Shown piece after piece: positions 35,086 through 45,353 of a stretch of DNA of 64,000 nt. The translations under genes and the position numbers were made by a program. The first letter of the stretch is position 1. Each line of letters starts with the position of its first letter. Where the stretch lies: NCBI RefSeq assembly GCF_008271465.1, contig NZ_VMDU01000001.1, positions 496,001-560,000 on the forward strand, read 5' to 3'. This stretch comes from Tabrizicola flagellatus. Lineage in GTDB: Bacteria > Pseudomonadota > Alphaproteobacteria > Rhodobacterales > Rhodobacteraceae. Under the pieces are notes generated by a model. The model was given only the letters and a program-made list of their open reading frames with translations. It was not told where the DNA came from and did not search any database.

Positions 35086-36600
35086 CTAGCGGCGACCCGC
35101 GCCCGGCAGGATCAGCGCCAGAAGGGCCAGCGTTTCGAGACGGCCGACAACCATTGCAAGGCCAAGGACAAGTTTCACCGGGTCGGAGAGGGTCGCATAG
35201 GGGATCGGCTGGGCCGCGCCGATCTCGGCCAGCTGTCCGGTCGTGGTGAGGCCGGCGATGGCCAGCACCATGGCGGTTTCGAACTTGATGCCTGCCAGCA
35301 GCAGCAGGGCCATGACAACGGCGATCGACACGGCGAAGAGCATGAAGAACACCCAGGCCAGCTGCGCCCCCTCGCGCCGCAGCCGCCGCGCCTCCGCCCC
35401 GCCACGACCGATCGAATTGGGGTGGATGATCCGCTCCAGTTCGCGCTCGCCATGGCGCAGCAGCGCATGGACGCGCAGAAGCTTGACCCCACCCGCCGTG
35501 GTGGCCGTGCCTCCTCCGATAATGGCGAGGCCCAGAAGCACCAGGCCGGGTGTGCCGATGCCGGACCATTGCGTCGCCGTCTGCCAGTCCGAAGAGATGT
35601 AGCCCGTGGTGGTCAGGAAGGAGGCCGCGGTGAACAGGACGCCCCAGAGGGCATGCGGCGCATCGGCGCCGTCGGGCGAACCCGTCCAGTTGGCAACGAA
35701 CCAGTGCCTCAGGAAAAGCAGAAGCGTCACGATCGCCAGAAGAAGCGCCGCGAGCCGCAACTCGGGGTCCTTCAGCAGAGGGCGGCGGTTCTCGGACAGG
35801 TGGACGCCCGGCAGGGCACGACGGGTGACGGCGAAGAGGAAGCAGGCGAAAACCGCCAGCTCGCCCGGGATCCCGCCGCCCGAGGCCTGGAAGGCGGTCT
35901 GGCCGGTGATGCCGGAGGTGGACAGCGTGCCCATCGCATGGATCAGCGCCGTGATGCCGGATTCACCGAGGATCATCAGGGCGCACCACAGCAGCACGGT
36001 CAGCGCAGCGTAGACGGGGAAAAGCGTCAGGGCAAAGCGGGTCAGCCGTTGCGTCGGGTCCGCGGTTCGGGTGACCTGCGCGGTGCCGACCGCCCCCCGG
36101 CCCGGGGCGTGGCCCGAGATGACCTCGTTCCCGCCGAGGTTCAGGGGCGCGAGGATCGCATAGGCGGCCAGGAGCGTCAGGAACCCGCCGAACCAGCCCA
36201 CGGTCGCCCGCCAGAGATGCACGGTATTGGCGAGGCGGTCGGGGGCATAGACCGTGGCCCCGGTGGTGGTGAAGGCCGAGGTCATCTCGAACCAGGCATT
36301 GACCAGGGTCGTGTCCGGCAGAGCTTCGGCAAGCGGCAGCGCAAGGGCGAAGGGCAGCACGGCATAGGCCAGCACCAGCGCGGCAAGATGGCTGCGGGCC
36401 AGGTCGCGCGGGCCATAGGCTGCGGTGGCGATCCCCAGCATCACGGTGATGACCAGGAGGAACAGACCGGAGTAGAGGAAGTCGCGGGCGTGCCTGTAGT
36501 CGCCCGCCCCCAGCCCGTAGAGCGCGGGCACGACGGTGGCCAGGCCGCACAGGCCCAGAAGCACCACCAGAAGCGGCAGTTCGGCCAGCCGGGTCAGCAT
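35086..36600 (-). CDS. trkH: Trk/Ktr potassium uptake channel subunit TrkH
   Basis: 504 residues, about ten membrane helices with the repeated M1-P-M2 pore units. Filter-like sequences are visible: TSAFTTTGATVY, MGTLSTSGITG, TAASFLTTTGYISSDW and IAGLTTTGQL. Moves K+ inward with TrkA as the cytoplasmic gate. Its ATG shares one base with the trkA stop (TGATG), so translation is coupled. Ends LILPGAGRR. Confidence 0.94.
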   Translation of the reverse strand: MLTRLAELPLLVVLLGLCGLATVVPALYGLGAGDYRHARDFLYSGLFLLVITVMLGIATAAYGPRDLARSHLAALVLAYAVLPFALALPLAEALPDTTLVNAWFEMTSAFTTTGATVYAPDRLANTVHLWRATVGWFGGFLTLLAAYAILAPLNLGGNEVISGHAPGRGAVGTAQVTRTADPTQRLTRFALTLFPVYAALTVLLWCALMILGESGITALIHAMGTLSTSGITGQTAFQASGGGIPGELAVFACFLFAVTRRALPGVHLSENRRPLLKDPELRLAALLLAIVTLLLFLRHWFVANWTGSPDGADAPHALWGVLFTAASFLTTTGYISSDWQTATQWSGIGTPGLVLLGLAIIGGGTATTAGGVKLLRVHALLRHGERELERIIHPNSIGRGGAEARRLRREGAQLAWVFFMLFAVSIAVVMALLLLAGIKFETAMVLAIAGLTTTGQLAEIGAAQPIPYATLSDPVKLVLGLAMVVGRLETLALLALILPGAGRR

Positions 36601-37976
36601 CAGAAGAAGTCGATCGAAACCTGCAGGAGGCGCTCGACCTCCGGCACGTCCTTGGCCATGGCAAAGAGCGCGATCACGTCGCCCGCCTCGATCCGCAGGT
36701 CTCCGGTCGGCTTCAGCACCCTGTCGCCCTTCATCACCGCACCGACCAGGACGCCCTCGGGAAACTCGATGTCGCGGATCAGGCGGCCGGCGAGCGGCGA
36801 GGTGGACAGGACCTGCGCCTCGATCATCTCGGCCTCGGCATCGCCGATGGAATAGACAGCGCGCACCCGGCCATGGCGGATGTGGCGCAGGATCGAGGAG
36901 ACGGTGGTCGCGCGCGGGTTGATGTAGGCGTCGATGTCGAGGGGCGCCATCAGCGGTGCCAGCGTCGGGTCATTGACCAGGGCGATGGTCATCGGGCAGC
37001 CCGCCTGCTTGGCGCGGACCGAGACGAGCAGATTGGTCTTGTCGTCGTCGGTCACGGCCAGGATCGCGTCGGCGCGGTCGACCGAGGCCTCGGCCAGCAG
37101 GTCCGCGTCCATGCCGTCGCCGTGCAGCACGATGGTGCGTTCCAGCGCATCGGCGGCGATTTCGGCGGTGGCGCGGTTCTTCTCGATGATCTTGGCGCGG
37201 ATGCGGTCAGTCCGCGCCTCGAGCGCGCGGGCCACGGCGAGGCCCACGTTGCCGCCGCCGACGATCACAACCCGTTCCTGCTTTTTCGTCTTCTTTCCAA
37301 AGATTTCCAGCGCGCGGTTCACGTCCTCGATATGGGTGAAGACGTAGATCTGATCCTCGGAATAAAGCTGGTCGCCGGGATCGGGCGCGAAGAGCCGGTC
37401 CTCGCGGCGGATCCCCACGACGATGGCGCGGAGGGTGTGAAACAGCTCGTTCAACTGGCGGAGCGGCGTGTTCAGGACCGGGCAGTCCTCGGTCAATTGG
37501 ATGCCAAGAAGCTGCGCGCGGCCGTTCATGAAGCTTTCGGTGTCGAAGGTCGCGGGCGCGGCCAGCCGTTGCAGCGCGGCTTCGGCCACCTCGCGTTCGG
37601 GCGAGATCACCACGTCGATCGCCAGACCATCCTGGTTGGTCAGATTGCCGTAGAGCGGATCGAGGTAGTTCTGCGCCCGGATCCGGGCGATCTTGCGGGT
37701 GATGTCGAACACGGTATGGGCCACCTGGCAGGTGACCATGTTGACCTCGTCGGAATGGGTGGCCGCGATCAGCATGTCGGCGTCGCGTGCGCCGGCCTTT
37801 TCCAGCACGTCGGGATGGCTGGCAAAGCCGACCACGCCCTGCACGTCCAGCGTGTCGGTCGCGCGCCGGACGAGATCGGCGTTCATGTCCACAAGGGTGA
37901 CGTCGTTCCTTTCACCGGACAGGTGCCGGGCGATCTGCCAGCCGACCTGACCCGCCCCGCAGATGATGACCTTCAT
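36600..37976 (-). CDS. trkA: Trk potassium uptake regulatory subunit TrkA
   Basis: Peripheral NAD(H)-binding regulator of TrkH. 458 residues made of two RCK repeats: Rossmann GAGQVGWQIARHLSGE at the start and VVIVGGGNVGLAVARALE at about residue 233, each followed by a TrkA_C-type ligand domain. Full length, no missing nucleotide-binding Gly. ATG at 37976, 84 bases after the ntrX stop on the same strand; the ntrYX-trkAH linkage is a known Rhodobacterales order. Confidence 0.95.
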   Translation of the reverse strand: MKVIICGAGQVGWQIARHLSGERNDVTLVDMNADLVRRATDTLDVQGVVGFASHPDVLEKAGARDADMLIAATHSDEVNMVTCQVAHTVFDITRKIARIRAQNYLDPLYGNLTNQDGLAIDVVISPEREVAEAALQRLAAPATFDTESFMNGRAQLLGIQLTEDCPVLNTPLRQLNELFHTLRAIVVGIRREDRLFAPDPGDQLYSEDQIYVFTHIEDVNRALEIFGKKTKKQERVVIVGGGNVGLAVARALEARTDRIRAKIIEKNRATAEIAADALERTIVLHGDGMDADLLAEASVDRADAILAVTDDDKTNLLVSVRAKQAGCPMTIALVNDPTLAPLMAPLDIDAYINPRATTVSSILRHIRHGRVRAVYSIGDAEAEMIEAQVLSTSPLAGRLIRDIEFPEGVLVGAVMKGDRVLKPTGDLRIEAGDVIALFAMAKDVPEVERLLQVSIDFF

Positions 37977-38060
37977 CGGACCCCCCGCGATCCTACGCAG
38001 GCCCCCTGAATGTCAGATCGGCGCAGGGGGGTCAATCCGGCGGGCCAGGCAGGGTTCGTG

Positions 38061-39449
38061 TCAATCGTCGAACTCGCCGCCCCTGCCGCCGCGCGTCGCG
38101 CCGACCACGCCCAGCGACTTGAGCTTGCGGTGCAGCGCCGAGCGTTCCATGCCGACGAAACTGGCGGTCCGGCTGATGTTTCCGCCAAAGCGGTTGATCT
38201 GGGTCAGCAGATACTCCCTTTCGAACAGCTCGCGTGCTTCGCGCAAGGGCAGCGTGGCGATGGTACCGGACAAAGACAGCGGGCTCTCGGCCTCGACCTT
38301 CGGCTCGGTGCCGGGGATCTCGGAGGCTTCGATCGGTCCCGCCCCGTCGCCGAGGATCAGGATCCGCTCGATCACGTTGCGCAGCTGGCGGATGTTGCCG
38401 GGCCAGGGCAGCGTCTGAAGCACGGTTTCCGCCTCTTCGGTCAGGCTGCGCTGCGGCAAGCCCTGGCTGCGGTGGAACCAGTCGATGAAATGCCGTGCCA
38501 GATCCGGCACATCCTCGCGGCGCGCGGCAAGCGACGGCACGGCGATCGGCACCACGTTCAGGCGGTCGTAGAGTTCCTGCCGGAAACGACCCGAGCCGAT
38601 CTCGGCCCTCAGATCGCGGCAGGTCGAGGAGATCACGCGCAGGTCCACCCGCACCTTGTCGTTACCGCCGACGCGCGTGAACTGCTGTTCGGTCAGCACC
38701 CGCAGGATCTTGCCTTGCGTGCCGAGCGGCATGTCGGCCACCTCGTCCAGATAGACGATCCCGCCGTGGGCCTGCTCCAGAAGCCCAGGCTCGACACCGC
38801 GTTCGGCGGACTCGCGGCCGAAAAGCACCTCTTCCATCCGCTCGGGTTCGATCGAGGCGCAGGAAACGGTGACGAAGGGGGCCGACGCACGGCTGGAATG
38901 CATGTGGATGTAGCGCGCCGCCATTTCCTTGCCGGTTCCCGGTTCTCCGGTCAGCATGACCCGGGCGTTCGACTTGGTGACCTTGTCGAGGTTGGCCTTC
39001 AGCGTCTTGAAGGCGAGCGAGGAGCCGACCATTTCCGCCGAGGTCATGTCGCGGCGGCGCAGCTCCTGGTTTTCGCGGCGCAGGCGCGATGTTTCCATCG
39101 CCCGGGCGACGACGACCATCAGCTGGTCGATGTTGAAGGGCTTTTCGATGAAGTCGTAGGCGCCCTGCTTGATCGCGGCCACCGCGATCTCGATGTTGCC
39201 GTGGCCGGAGATGATGACCACGGGGATATCCGGGTTGTCGCGCTTGACGGTCTTCAGGATGTCGATTCCGTCCATCCGGCTGTCCTTGAGCCAGATGTCG
39301 AGGATCATGAGCGCCGGAGGATCGGAGTTGATCTCGGCCATGCATTCGTCGGAATTGGCGGCAAGGCGGGTGGCGTAGCCCTCGTCCCGCAGGATGTCGC
39401 CGATCAGTTCGCGGATATCCTGTTCGTCGTCAACGATCAGAATGCTCAT
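38061..39449 (-). CDS. ntrX: nitrogen regulatory response regulator NtrX
   Basis: 462 residues: receiver domain with Asp51 as phospho-acceptor, AAA+ domain with Walker A-like GEPGTGKE and Walker B VYLDEVADMP, and a Fis-type C-terminal HTH (NISRTASFVGMERSALHRKLKSL). The usual GAFTGA loop is absent: FGRESAERGVEPGLL stands where it should be, so contact with sigma-54 is unlikely. Overlaps the ntrY stop by 4 bases. Partner of NtrY in envelope, redox and nitrogen control in alphaproteobacteria. Confidence 0.94.
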   Translation of the reverse strand: MSILIVDDEQDIRELIGDILRDEGYATRLAANSDECMAEINSDPPALMILDIWLKDSRMDGIDILKTVKRDNPDIPVVIISGHGNIEIAVAAIKQGAYDFIEKPFNIDQLMVVVARAMETSRLRRENQELRRRDMTSAEMVGSSLAFKTLKANLDKVTKSNARVMLTGEPGTGKEMAARYIHMHSSRASAPFVTVSCASIEPERMEEVLFGRESAERGVEPGLLEQAHGGIVYLDEVADMPLGTQGKILRVLTEQQFTRVGGNDKVRVDLRVISSTCRDLRAEIGSGRFRQELYDRLNVVPIAVPSLAARREDVPDLARHFIDWFHRSQGLPQRSLTEEAETVLQTLPWPGNIRQLRNVIERILILGDGAGPIEASEIPGTEPKVEAESPLSLSGTIATLPLREARELFEREYLLTQINRFGGNISRTASFVGMERSALHRKLKSLGVVGATRGGRGGEFDD

Positions 39450-41695
39450 GCCTGGGTCTCCTTTGCGCCCGGCGCTGCGCCGAGCGGAATATGCGTTCGC
39501 GGTCGTTTGCGGAGGGTTCGGGGCAACCGGATCTCGGCCATGGCGCCCGGATGGTCGTTGCCCGGGAACAGGGGCGCATCGAGAAGCGCGAGCGTTCCGC
39601 CGTGTTCCTCGATGATCTTCTTGACGATGGGCAGGCCAAGGCCGGTGCCCTTCTCGCGCGTGGTGACATAGGGCTCGAACAGCCGCGCGCGGTCCGGCGG
39701 AAGGCCGGTGCCATTGTCGGCGATGCGGACCGTCACTTCGGCATCGTCGGCGGTCAAGCTCACGCGGATCTCGGGAACAAAGCCAGGAGTCGCGGCCTTT
39801 TCCTGAAAGCTTTCAATCGCTTCTCCGGCGTTCTTCATCAGGTTCGTCAGGGCCTGGCCGATCATGGTGGCGTCAAGTTCCATCATGATCGGCTCTTCCG
39901 GGATATCCTTGACGAAGCGGACGCCGGGTTGACCGTTCTCCTGCAGGAGCACCGCGCCGTTCAGAAGCTCCACCAGATCGCAGTCGCGGCGGTCGGGTTC
40001 GGGCATGCGGGCGAATTTCGAGAACTCGTCCACGATCCGGCGGAGGTCGTTGGTCTGCCGCACGATGACGTCGGTATATTGTTCCAGATCTTCGGAATCG
40101 CGGACCTGGGTGGCGAACTTGCGCTTGATCCGTTCGGCCGAGAGCTGGATGGGGGTGAGCGGGTTCTTGATCTCGTGCGCGATGCGGCGGGCCACGTCGC
40201 CCCAGGCGGCCATGCGCTGCGCGCTGACCAGATCGGTCACGTCGTCGAAGGCCACGACATAGCCCTCCAGCGCGCCGGTCTCGCTGCGCCGGACGGACAT
40301 GCGGACCAGCAGGCTTTCGAGCTTGCCGCGGCGGGTCAGCCGGACCTCTTCCTGCACCGCGTTTCCGGTGCCTTCCCGCAGCCGATCAAAGAGCGCGGCG
40401 AATTCCGGCACTGCGGCGGCGAGGGGCGTGTCAACCTGGCGGCCCGTGAGATCGAGCAGGCGTTCGGCGGCGCGGTTCACGAAGTCGATGTCGCCGTCGG
40501 GATCCAGGCCGATCACCCCGGCGGTGACGTTCGACAGCACCGAGTCGAAGAGGCGGCGGCGCGTCTCGGTCTGGGCATGGCTTTGCACCAGAGCCTCGCG
40601 CTGACCTTTCAACTGCCGGGTCATCTGGTTGAACAGCCGGCCGAGCGAGGCGATCTCGTCATCGCCCTCTTCCTCGGTCACCTGCACGTCGAGATCGCCG
40701 CCGCCCACCCGTTCCGCCGCCCCGGCCAGCCGGCCGACGGGCCGCGAAAGCCGTTCGGCGAACCACAGGCCAAGCCAGATCGCGGCAAGGATCAGGATGA
40801 GCGCAAAGCCGAGGTAGATCAGGCCGAAGTTGAACAGGAGCCGCCCGCGTTCGGCCTCGAGCTGGTTGTAGAGCTGGACCGTCTCCTGCGTCTCGTCGAG
40901 CAGCGACAGGATCGAACCGTCCACCGTGCGCGTGACGTAGAGATAGCGGTCGGCATAGGCGTCCAGTCGGATCAGGGCGCGGAATTCGTTGTTCGACCAG
41001 TCCGGGATCAGGACGGTGTTGCCCTCGCTGGCCAGGCGCAGCTGCTGGGGGGTCAGGGGTTCGAAGTCGAAGAGGTAGGACCTTTCGCCCCGTGTCATCA
41101 GCTTGCCGGTGCCATCCACCAGGTAGGCCTCCTTCAGCCCGCGCTGCACGACGGCCTGGGCCTGGGACAGGAGCGGGCGCAGCTGGTCGTCGCGCAGGAA
41201 GGTGGTCTTGCGCTTGGCCTCGTTGAGATAGCCGGCAAGGGTGACGACATCGGCGGCCAGATCGTCGCGCTGGACCGCCTCGTAGGCCTGGGCGGCCGAG
41301 AGCGAGGAGCCGACGACCGAGCGCACGCGGTCGGAGAACCAGCCTTCAAGGCCGATGTTGATCGACAGGACGGCGAAGACCGCGACCAGCACGGTCGGGA
41401 TCAGCGCGATCAGCATGAAGACGCCGGACAGGCGCATGTGCAGCCGCGATCCGGCGGACCGCGAGCGGCGTTCGGCGATCAGCCGGGCGACGCGGGCGAG
41501 GACCAGGGCTGCGATGACCAGGACATAGATCAGGTCCGCAAGCAGGATCAGCCGCAGGACGGGCGAGGCGGCGCTGGTGTTGATCGAACCGAGCGCGAGG
41601 AAGGTCGCCACCGCCAGAACCGGACCCAGGAAGACGAGGCCCAGCGTAACCGCCGTCTGCACCCGTCGCTGCCGGCGCAGGCGCGACAAGCGCAT
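39446..41695 (-). CDS. ntrY: sensor histidine kinase NtrY
   Basis: 749 residues from the ATG at 41695 (MRLSRLRRQRRVQ), which has AGGGA eight bases upstream; a GTG at 41758 is an in-frame alternative. Three or four N-terminal helices, a periplasmic sensing loop, a further helix near residue 290-310, HAMP (RPVGRLAGAAERVGGGD), PAS, the dimerisation helix with His in [20 protein letters not shown], and HATPase_c with NLMKNAGEA and GTGLGLPIVKKI. Phosphorylates NtrX. Overlaps ntrX; 129 bases after ntrC. Confidence 0.94.
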   Translation of the reverse strand: MRLSRLRRQRRVQTAVTLGLVFLGPVLAVATFLALGSINTSAASPVLRLILLADLIYVLVIAALVLARVARLIAERRSRSAGSRLHMRLSGVFMLIALIPTVLVAVFAVLSINIGLEGWFSDRVRSVVGSSLSAAQAYEAVQRDDLAADVVTLAGYLNEAKRKTTFLRDDQLRPLLSQAQAVVQRGLKEAYLVDGTGKLMTRGERSYLFDFEPLTPQQLRLASEGNTVLIPDWSNNEFRALIRLDAYADRYLYVTRTVDGSILSLLDETQETVQLYNQLEAERGRLLFNFGLIYLGFALILILAAIWLGLWFAERLSRPVGRLAGAAERVGGGDLDVQVTEEEGDDEIASLGRLFNQMTRQLKGQREALVQSHAQTETRRRLFDSVLSNVTAGVIGLDPDGDIDFVNRAAERLLDLTGRQVDTPLAAAVPEFAALFDRLREGTGNAVQEEVRLTRRGKLESLLVRMSVRRSETGALEGYVVAFDDVTDLVSAQRMAAWGDVARRIAHEIKNPLTPIQLSAERIKRKFATQVRDSEDLEQYTDVIVRQTNDLRRIVDEFSKFARMPEPDRRDCDLVELLNGAVLLQENGQPGVRFVKDIPEEPIMMELDATMIGQALTNLMKNAGEAIESFQEKAATPGFVPEIRVSLTADDAEVTVRIADNGTGLPPDRARLFEPYVTTREKGTGLGLPIVKKIIEEHGGTLALLDAPLFPGNDHPGAMAEIRLPRTLRKRPRTHIPLGAAPGAKETQA

Positions 41696-41824
41696 CCAGA
41701 CATCCCTGTGAACCGCCCCTTGCACCCTGCCCTGCCCGTCAGCCGGTGGTTCACCCACCAGGCACCACTATATCTAGCCGTCGCACCGGGTGAAACCGAA
41801 AAGACACAGACAGGCGTTGCGCCG

Positions 41825-43189
41825 CTACATCAACTTTCGACGACGGGTCACACGGATGTCGAGGTCCGTGATCTTCTTGCGGAGCGTGTTGCGGTTGATT
41901 CCCAGGAGGTCGGCGCATTTCGCCTGGTTGCCGGCGGTGGCATCCAGCGCGATCTCGATCAGCGGCAGTTCGACCTCGCGCAGGATGCGCTGATAGACGC
42001 CGGGGGGCGGCAGCTGGCCGCCGTGCAGGTCGAAATAGCGCTTGAGGTGCCGCGCGACGGAGGCCGAGAGCTTGTCGCCCTCGCCCACTCCGGCCAGGGG
42101 TTCGGGGCTGGGCTGCTGGCCGAGGACCTGTTCCACCTCGGAGCGGGCGATCTCGGTTTCCGAGGCGGTGACCAGGAGGCGGCGGATGGTGTTTTCCAGC
42201 TGCCGCACGTTGCCGGGCCAGGAATAGGCGCGGATCAGGTCGGCGGCCGGTTGCGACAGGCGGCGCACCGCGCCGAGGTCGCGTTCGCCGCGCGCGAGGA
42301 AATGGTCGGCCAGAAGGGGAATGTCCTCGACCCGTTCGCGCAGGGCGGGCACATGCAGGGTGACCCCGCCGAGTCGGTAGAAGAGATCCTGACGGAACTT
42401 GCCCGCCTCCATCCGCGCGGCGAGGTCGGTCTGGCTGGTGGCCATCACGCGCGGGGCCTTGTCGCCCAGCATGTCCAGCATGCGGACCACGCGGGCCTGG
42501 GTGTCGGCGTCGTAATCGGCCACCTCGTCGAAGACGATGGAGCCGCCCCGCGCCCGGGCAAGCAGCGTCGAGGGGCCTTCGATCCCGGCCAGGTCTGCGG
42601 CCTGGGCCACGACGAAGGGCAGCGTGCGGCGGTCGGAGAAGTCGTGGATCGCACGGGCGATCAGCGACTTGCCGGTGCCGGATTCGCCGGTGATCAGCAC
42701 GGCAAGTTCGGTGTTCATCACGCGGGCGACCAGTCGGTAGAGCGCCTGCATCGCCGGTGTCCTGCCAACCAGTGGCAGATCGTCGCCCGGATCGCGCGGC
42801 GGCACCACGACGCGAGCGGCGTGGCGCTTCTGCTCCAGCGCCTTGGCCGAGCGTTTCATCAGGTCGGGCAGGTCGAAGGGTTTCGGCAGGTAGTCGAAGG
42901 CCTCGGCCTCGGCGGCCTGGATCGCGGTCATGATCGTGTTCTGCGCCGAGATCACGATGACCGGCAGACCGGGGCGCATCTTGGAAATGCGGGGCAGCGC
43001 GTCGAGGCCGTTGCCGTCGGGCATGATGACATCCGAGATCACGAGGTCGCCCTTGCCTTCCTCGACCCAGCGCATCAGCGTCATCAGCGAGGAGGTCGCA
43101 TGCACCTTGCAGCCCGCGCGGGTGAGGGCCTGGGTCAGCACGGTGCGGATCGTGCGGTCGTCGTCTGCGACAAGGATCGTGCCGTCCAT
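41825..43189 (-). CDS. ntrC: nitrogen assimilation response regulator NtrC (Rhodobacter type, no GAFTGA)
   Basis: 454 residues: receiver with Asp53 (ISDVIMPDG), AAA+ with GESGTGKS Walker A and VFDEVADYD Walker B, and Fis-like HTH ([20 protein letters not shown]). Between Walker A and B the sequence reads [14 protein letters not shown], shorter than in enteric NtrC and without GAFTGA. That matches Rhodobacter capsulatus NtrC, which activates sigma-70 rather than sigma-54 promoters. ATG at 43189 shares one base with the ntrB stop. The 129-base gap before ntrY holds no clear promoter. Confidence 0.95.
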   Translation of the reverse strand: MDGTILVADDDRTIRTVLTQALTRAGCKVHATSSLMTLMRWVEEGKGDLVISDVIMPDGNGLDALPRISKMRPGLPVIVISAQNTIMTAIQAAEAEAFDYLPKPFDLPDLMKRSAKALEQKRHAARVVVPPRDPGDDLPLVGRTPAMQALYRLVARVMNTELAVLITGESGTGKSLIARAIHDFSDRRTLPFVVAQAADLAGIEGPSTLLARARGGSIVFDEVADYDADTQARVVRMLDMLGDKAPRVMATSQTDLAARMEAGKFRQDLFYRLGGVTLHVPALRERVEDIPLLADHFLARGERDLGAVRRLSQPAADLIRAYSWPGNVRQLENTIRRLLVTASETEIARSEVEQVLGQQPSPEPLAGVGEGDKLSASVARHLKRYFDLHGGQLPPPGVYQRILREVELPLIEIALDATAGNQAKCADLLGINRNTLRKKITDLDIRVTRRRKLM

Positions 43190-44286
43190 CAGGGGGACTC
43201 CTTCTGCAAGTCGCGTGGCGCCATGGGCAGCGACACGCGGAACACGGTGCGACCGGGGGTCGAATCGACGGTGATCCAGCCCTCGTGGTCGGTGATGATC
43301 TTGGACACCAGCGCAAGGCCGAGGCCGGTGCCGTTCTCGCGGCCCGAGACGAAGGGCTCGAAGATGTTCGAGGCGATCTCGGGCGGGATGCCGGGGCCGT
43401 CGTCGATGATCTCGACGTTCAATGGCAGCGCGGCCGAGGGGCCGTCCTTGCGGCGCAGGCGCAGCGAGAGGTCGTAGAAGGTGTGCAGCCGGATCGTGCC
43501 GCCGGTCTTGCAGGCCTCGGCCGCGTTCTTGATGAGGTTCAGGAACACCTGCATCAGCTGGTCGCTGTCGGCCAGGGTCGGGGGAAGCGAGGGATCGTAG
43601 TCCTCGACGATGGTCATGTGCGCGGCAAAGCCGACGAGCGCCGAGCGGCGCGCGCGGTCCAGCGCATCGTGGATGTTCACCGCCTTGCGGTCGGGCGGGC
43701 GCAGGTTGCCGAACTGTTCGACCTGTTCGAGCAGCTTCACGATGCGGCGGGTCTCCTCGACGATCAGGTCGGTCAGTTCCTGATCCTCGGGCGCCAGGTT
43801 CATCGACAGTAGCTGCGCCGCACCCGAGATGCCGGCGAGTGGGTTCTTGATCTCGTGCGCCAGCATCTCGGCCATGCCGATGGCCGAGCGGGCGGCGGTC
43901 TTGGCGCCGAGCGAGCGGCCCATGCGGTCGGCAAGCTCGCGCGGGCTGAGGATAAGCATGACAATGCCGGGGTTGTCGTGCATCGGCGCAAGGTGGACGG
44001 TGCATTGCACCGGCGGGCGTTCGCCCGAGGTCACGTCCACATCGTTGATGTTCAGGGGCGACTGGTTGGCGCGGACCCGCGCCAGCGCCTCGTCCATCGG
44101 GGCGTCGATCGCGAGGCGGTCGAACACCGGCTGGCCGCGCAGCGCCTTCTGCGAGGTGTTGAGGAAGGTCTCGGCCGCGGGGTTGGCCTCGAGGATCGTG
44201 CCGCCCTGGTCGATCAGGAGCGTCGGGAAGGGCAGCGAGGCCCAGATGACGCCGGGAACCGGATAGGGGGCGCGGTAGGGAGTCAT
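43189..44286 (-). CDS. ntrB: nitrogen sensor kinase/phosphatase NtrB
   Basis: Cytoplasmic PAS-containing histidine kinase that phosphorylates NtrC and answers to PII. 365 residues: PAS near 15-80, phospho-acceptor His144 in [20 protein letters not shown]-box NLIKNAAEA and G-box [11 protein letters not shown] and [12 protein letters not shown]. No membrane segment. ATG overlaps the dusB stop as ATGA and its stop shares a base with ntrC, so dusB-ntrB-ntrC is one tight translational unit. Confidence 0.95.
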   Translation of the reverse strand: MTPYRAPYPVPGVIWASLPFPTLLIDQGGTILEANPAAETFLNTSQKALRGQPVFDRLAIDAPMDEALARVRANQSPLNINDVDVTSGERPPVQCTVHLAPMHDNPGIVMLILSPRELADRMGRSLGAKTAARSAIGMAEMLAHEIKNPLAGISGAAQLLSMNLAPEDQELTDLIVEETRRIVKLLEQVEQFGNLRPPDRKAVNIHDALDRARRSALVGFAAHMTIVEDYDPSLPPTLADSDQLMQVFLNLIKNAAEACKTGGTIRLHTFYDLSLRLRRKDGPSAALPLNVEIIDDGPGIPPEIASNIFEPFVSGRENGTGLGLALVSKIITDHEGWITVDSTPGRTVFRVSLPMAPRDLQKESP

Positions 44287-45260
44287 GCGGCCAGTTCCAG
44301 GTCGGCGAAGGCCAGTTCGACCAGCCGGATCACCTCGGCCGGGTCGGTCGAGGTCAGGATCGGTTCGCGCGCATGGGGAAGGCCGGCTTCCTCCAGATAC
44401 CAGCCGAGGTGTTTCCGCGCCATGCGCAGGCCCAGTTCGGTGCCGTAGAAGGTGAGCATGTCGTCATAATGGTCGAGGATCATCCGGCCGAGCCGCCCGC
44501 CCTCGGGGATCTGCGGCGCTGGCGCGCCGTAGAGGTCATGCGCGACCTGTGCCAGCCGCCAGGGCGCCCCTTGCGCGCCGCGGCCGATCATGATGCCGTC
44601 GGCGCCGGACAGCCGCAGCGCCTCGCGGGCGGTGGCGGTGTCGGTGATGTCGCCGTTGGCGATGACGGGGATCGACACGGCCTCCTTCACCGCGCGGATC
44701 GCAGCCCAGTTGGCCCTGCCCTTGTAGAACTGGCAACGGGTGCGGCCGTGGATGGTGATCATCCGCACGCCCGCCTCTTCCGCGCGGCGGGCAAGGTCGG
44801 GGGCATTGTGGAGCGTGTCGTCCCAGCCGAGGCGGGTCTTGAGCGTCACCGGCACATTGACCGCCTTCACCACGGCCTCGATGAGCTTCAGCGCAAGGTC
44901 GAGGTCGCGCAGGAGCGCCGAGCCGCAGAGGCCGGTCGTCACCCGCTTGGACGGGCAGCCCATGTTGATGTCGATGATCCGCGCGCCCTGCGCTTCGACG
45001 AAACGCGCGCCTTCGGCCATCCAGTAGGGATCGCGGCCTGCGAGTTGCACCGAGGTTGCCTGTTCTGTGAGTCCCAGTTCCGCCCGGGCACGGGCTTCGG
45101 GATGGGCGCGGACGACCTCGGCGGAGGCCACCATCTCGCTGACGACAAGCCCTGCACCAAAGCGCGCCACCAGCCGGCGGAACGGCAGGTCGGTGATTCC
45201 GGCCAGCGGAGCCAGAAACACGGGGGGATCGAGCGTGAGCGGGCCGAGGGCGAGGGGCAA
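44283..45260 (-). CDS. dusB: tRNA-dihydrouridine synthase DusB (NifR3)
   Basis: FMN enzyme that reduces uridine to dihydrouridine in the tRNA D-loop. 325 residues of TIM-barrel fold: [18 protein letters not shown] near the start, the catalytic Cys in [19 protein letters not shown], and the FMN-binding IPVIANGDI. No ATG is available upstream; the TTG at 45260 has AAGGA eight bases before it and gives the family N-terminus. The frame is open to about 45290 without another usual start codon. First gene of the nifR3-ntrBC operon, as in R. capsulatus. Confidence 0.95.
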   Translation of the reverse strand: MPLALGPLTLDPPVFLAPLAGITDLPFRRLVARFGAGLVVSEMVASAEVVRAHPEARARAELGLTEQATSVQLAGRDPYWMAEGARFVEAQGARIIDINMGCPSKRVTTGLCGSALLRDLDLALKLIEAVVKAVNVPVTLKTRLGWDDTLHNAPDLARRAEEAGVRMITIHGRTRCQFYKGRANWAAIRAVKEAVSIPVIANGDITDTATAREALRLSGADGIMIGRGAQGAPWRLAQVAHDLYGAPAPQIPEGGRLGRMILDHYDDMLTFYGTELGLRMARKHLGWYLEEAGLPHAREPILTSTDPAEVIRLVELAFADLELAA

Positions 45261-45353
45261 CAGCCTGTTCCTTGTGCAACTGATCTGGTGTTAGTCCGGG
45301 ATGGGATGCCGACCAAGCCGGCGCATCGGGGATCATGACTGAAAAAGATGCGA

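Noticed and set aside
39491-43477. A plus-strand open frame of about 1328 codons opposite ntrX, ntrY and ntrC
   Set aside because: It is the antisense shadow of strongly typical ntr genes in GC-rich DNA; its translation is repetitive in His, Arg, Gly and Asp, has no domain, and crosses several gene borders.
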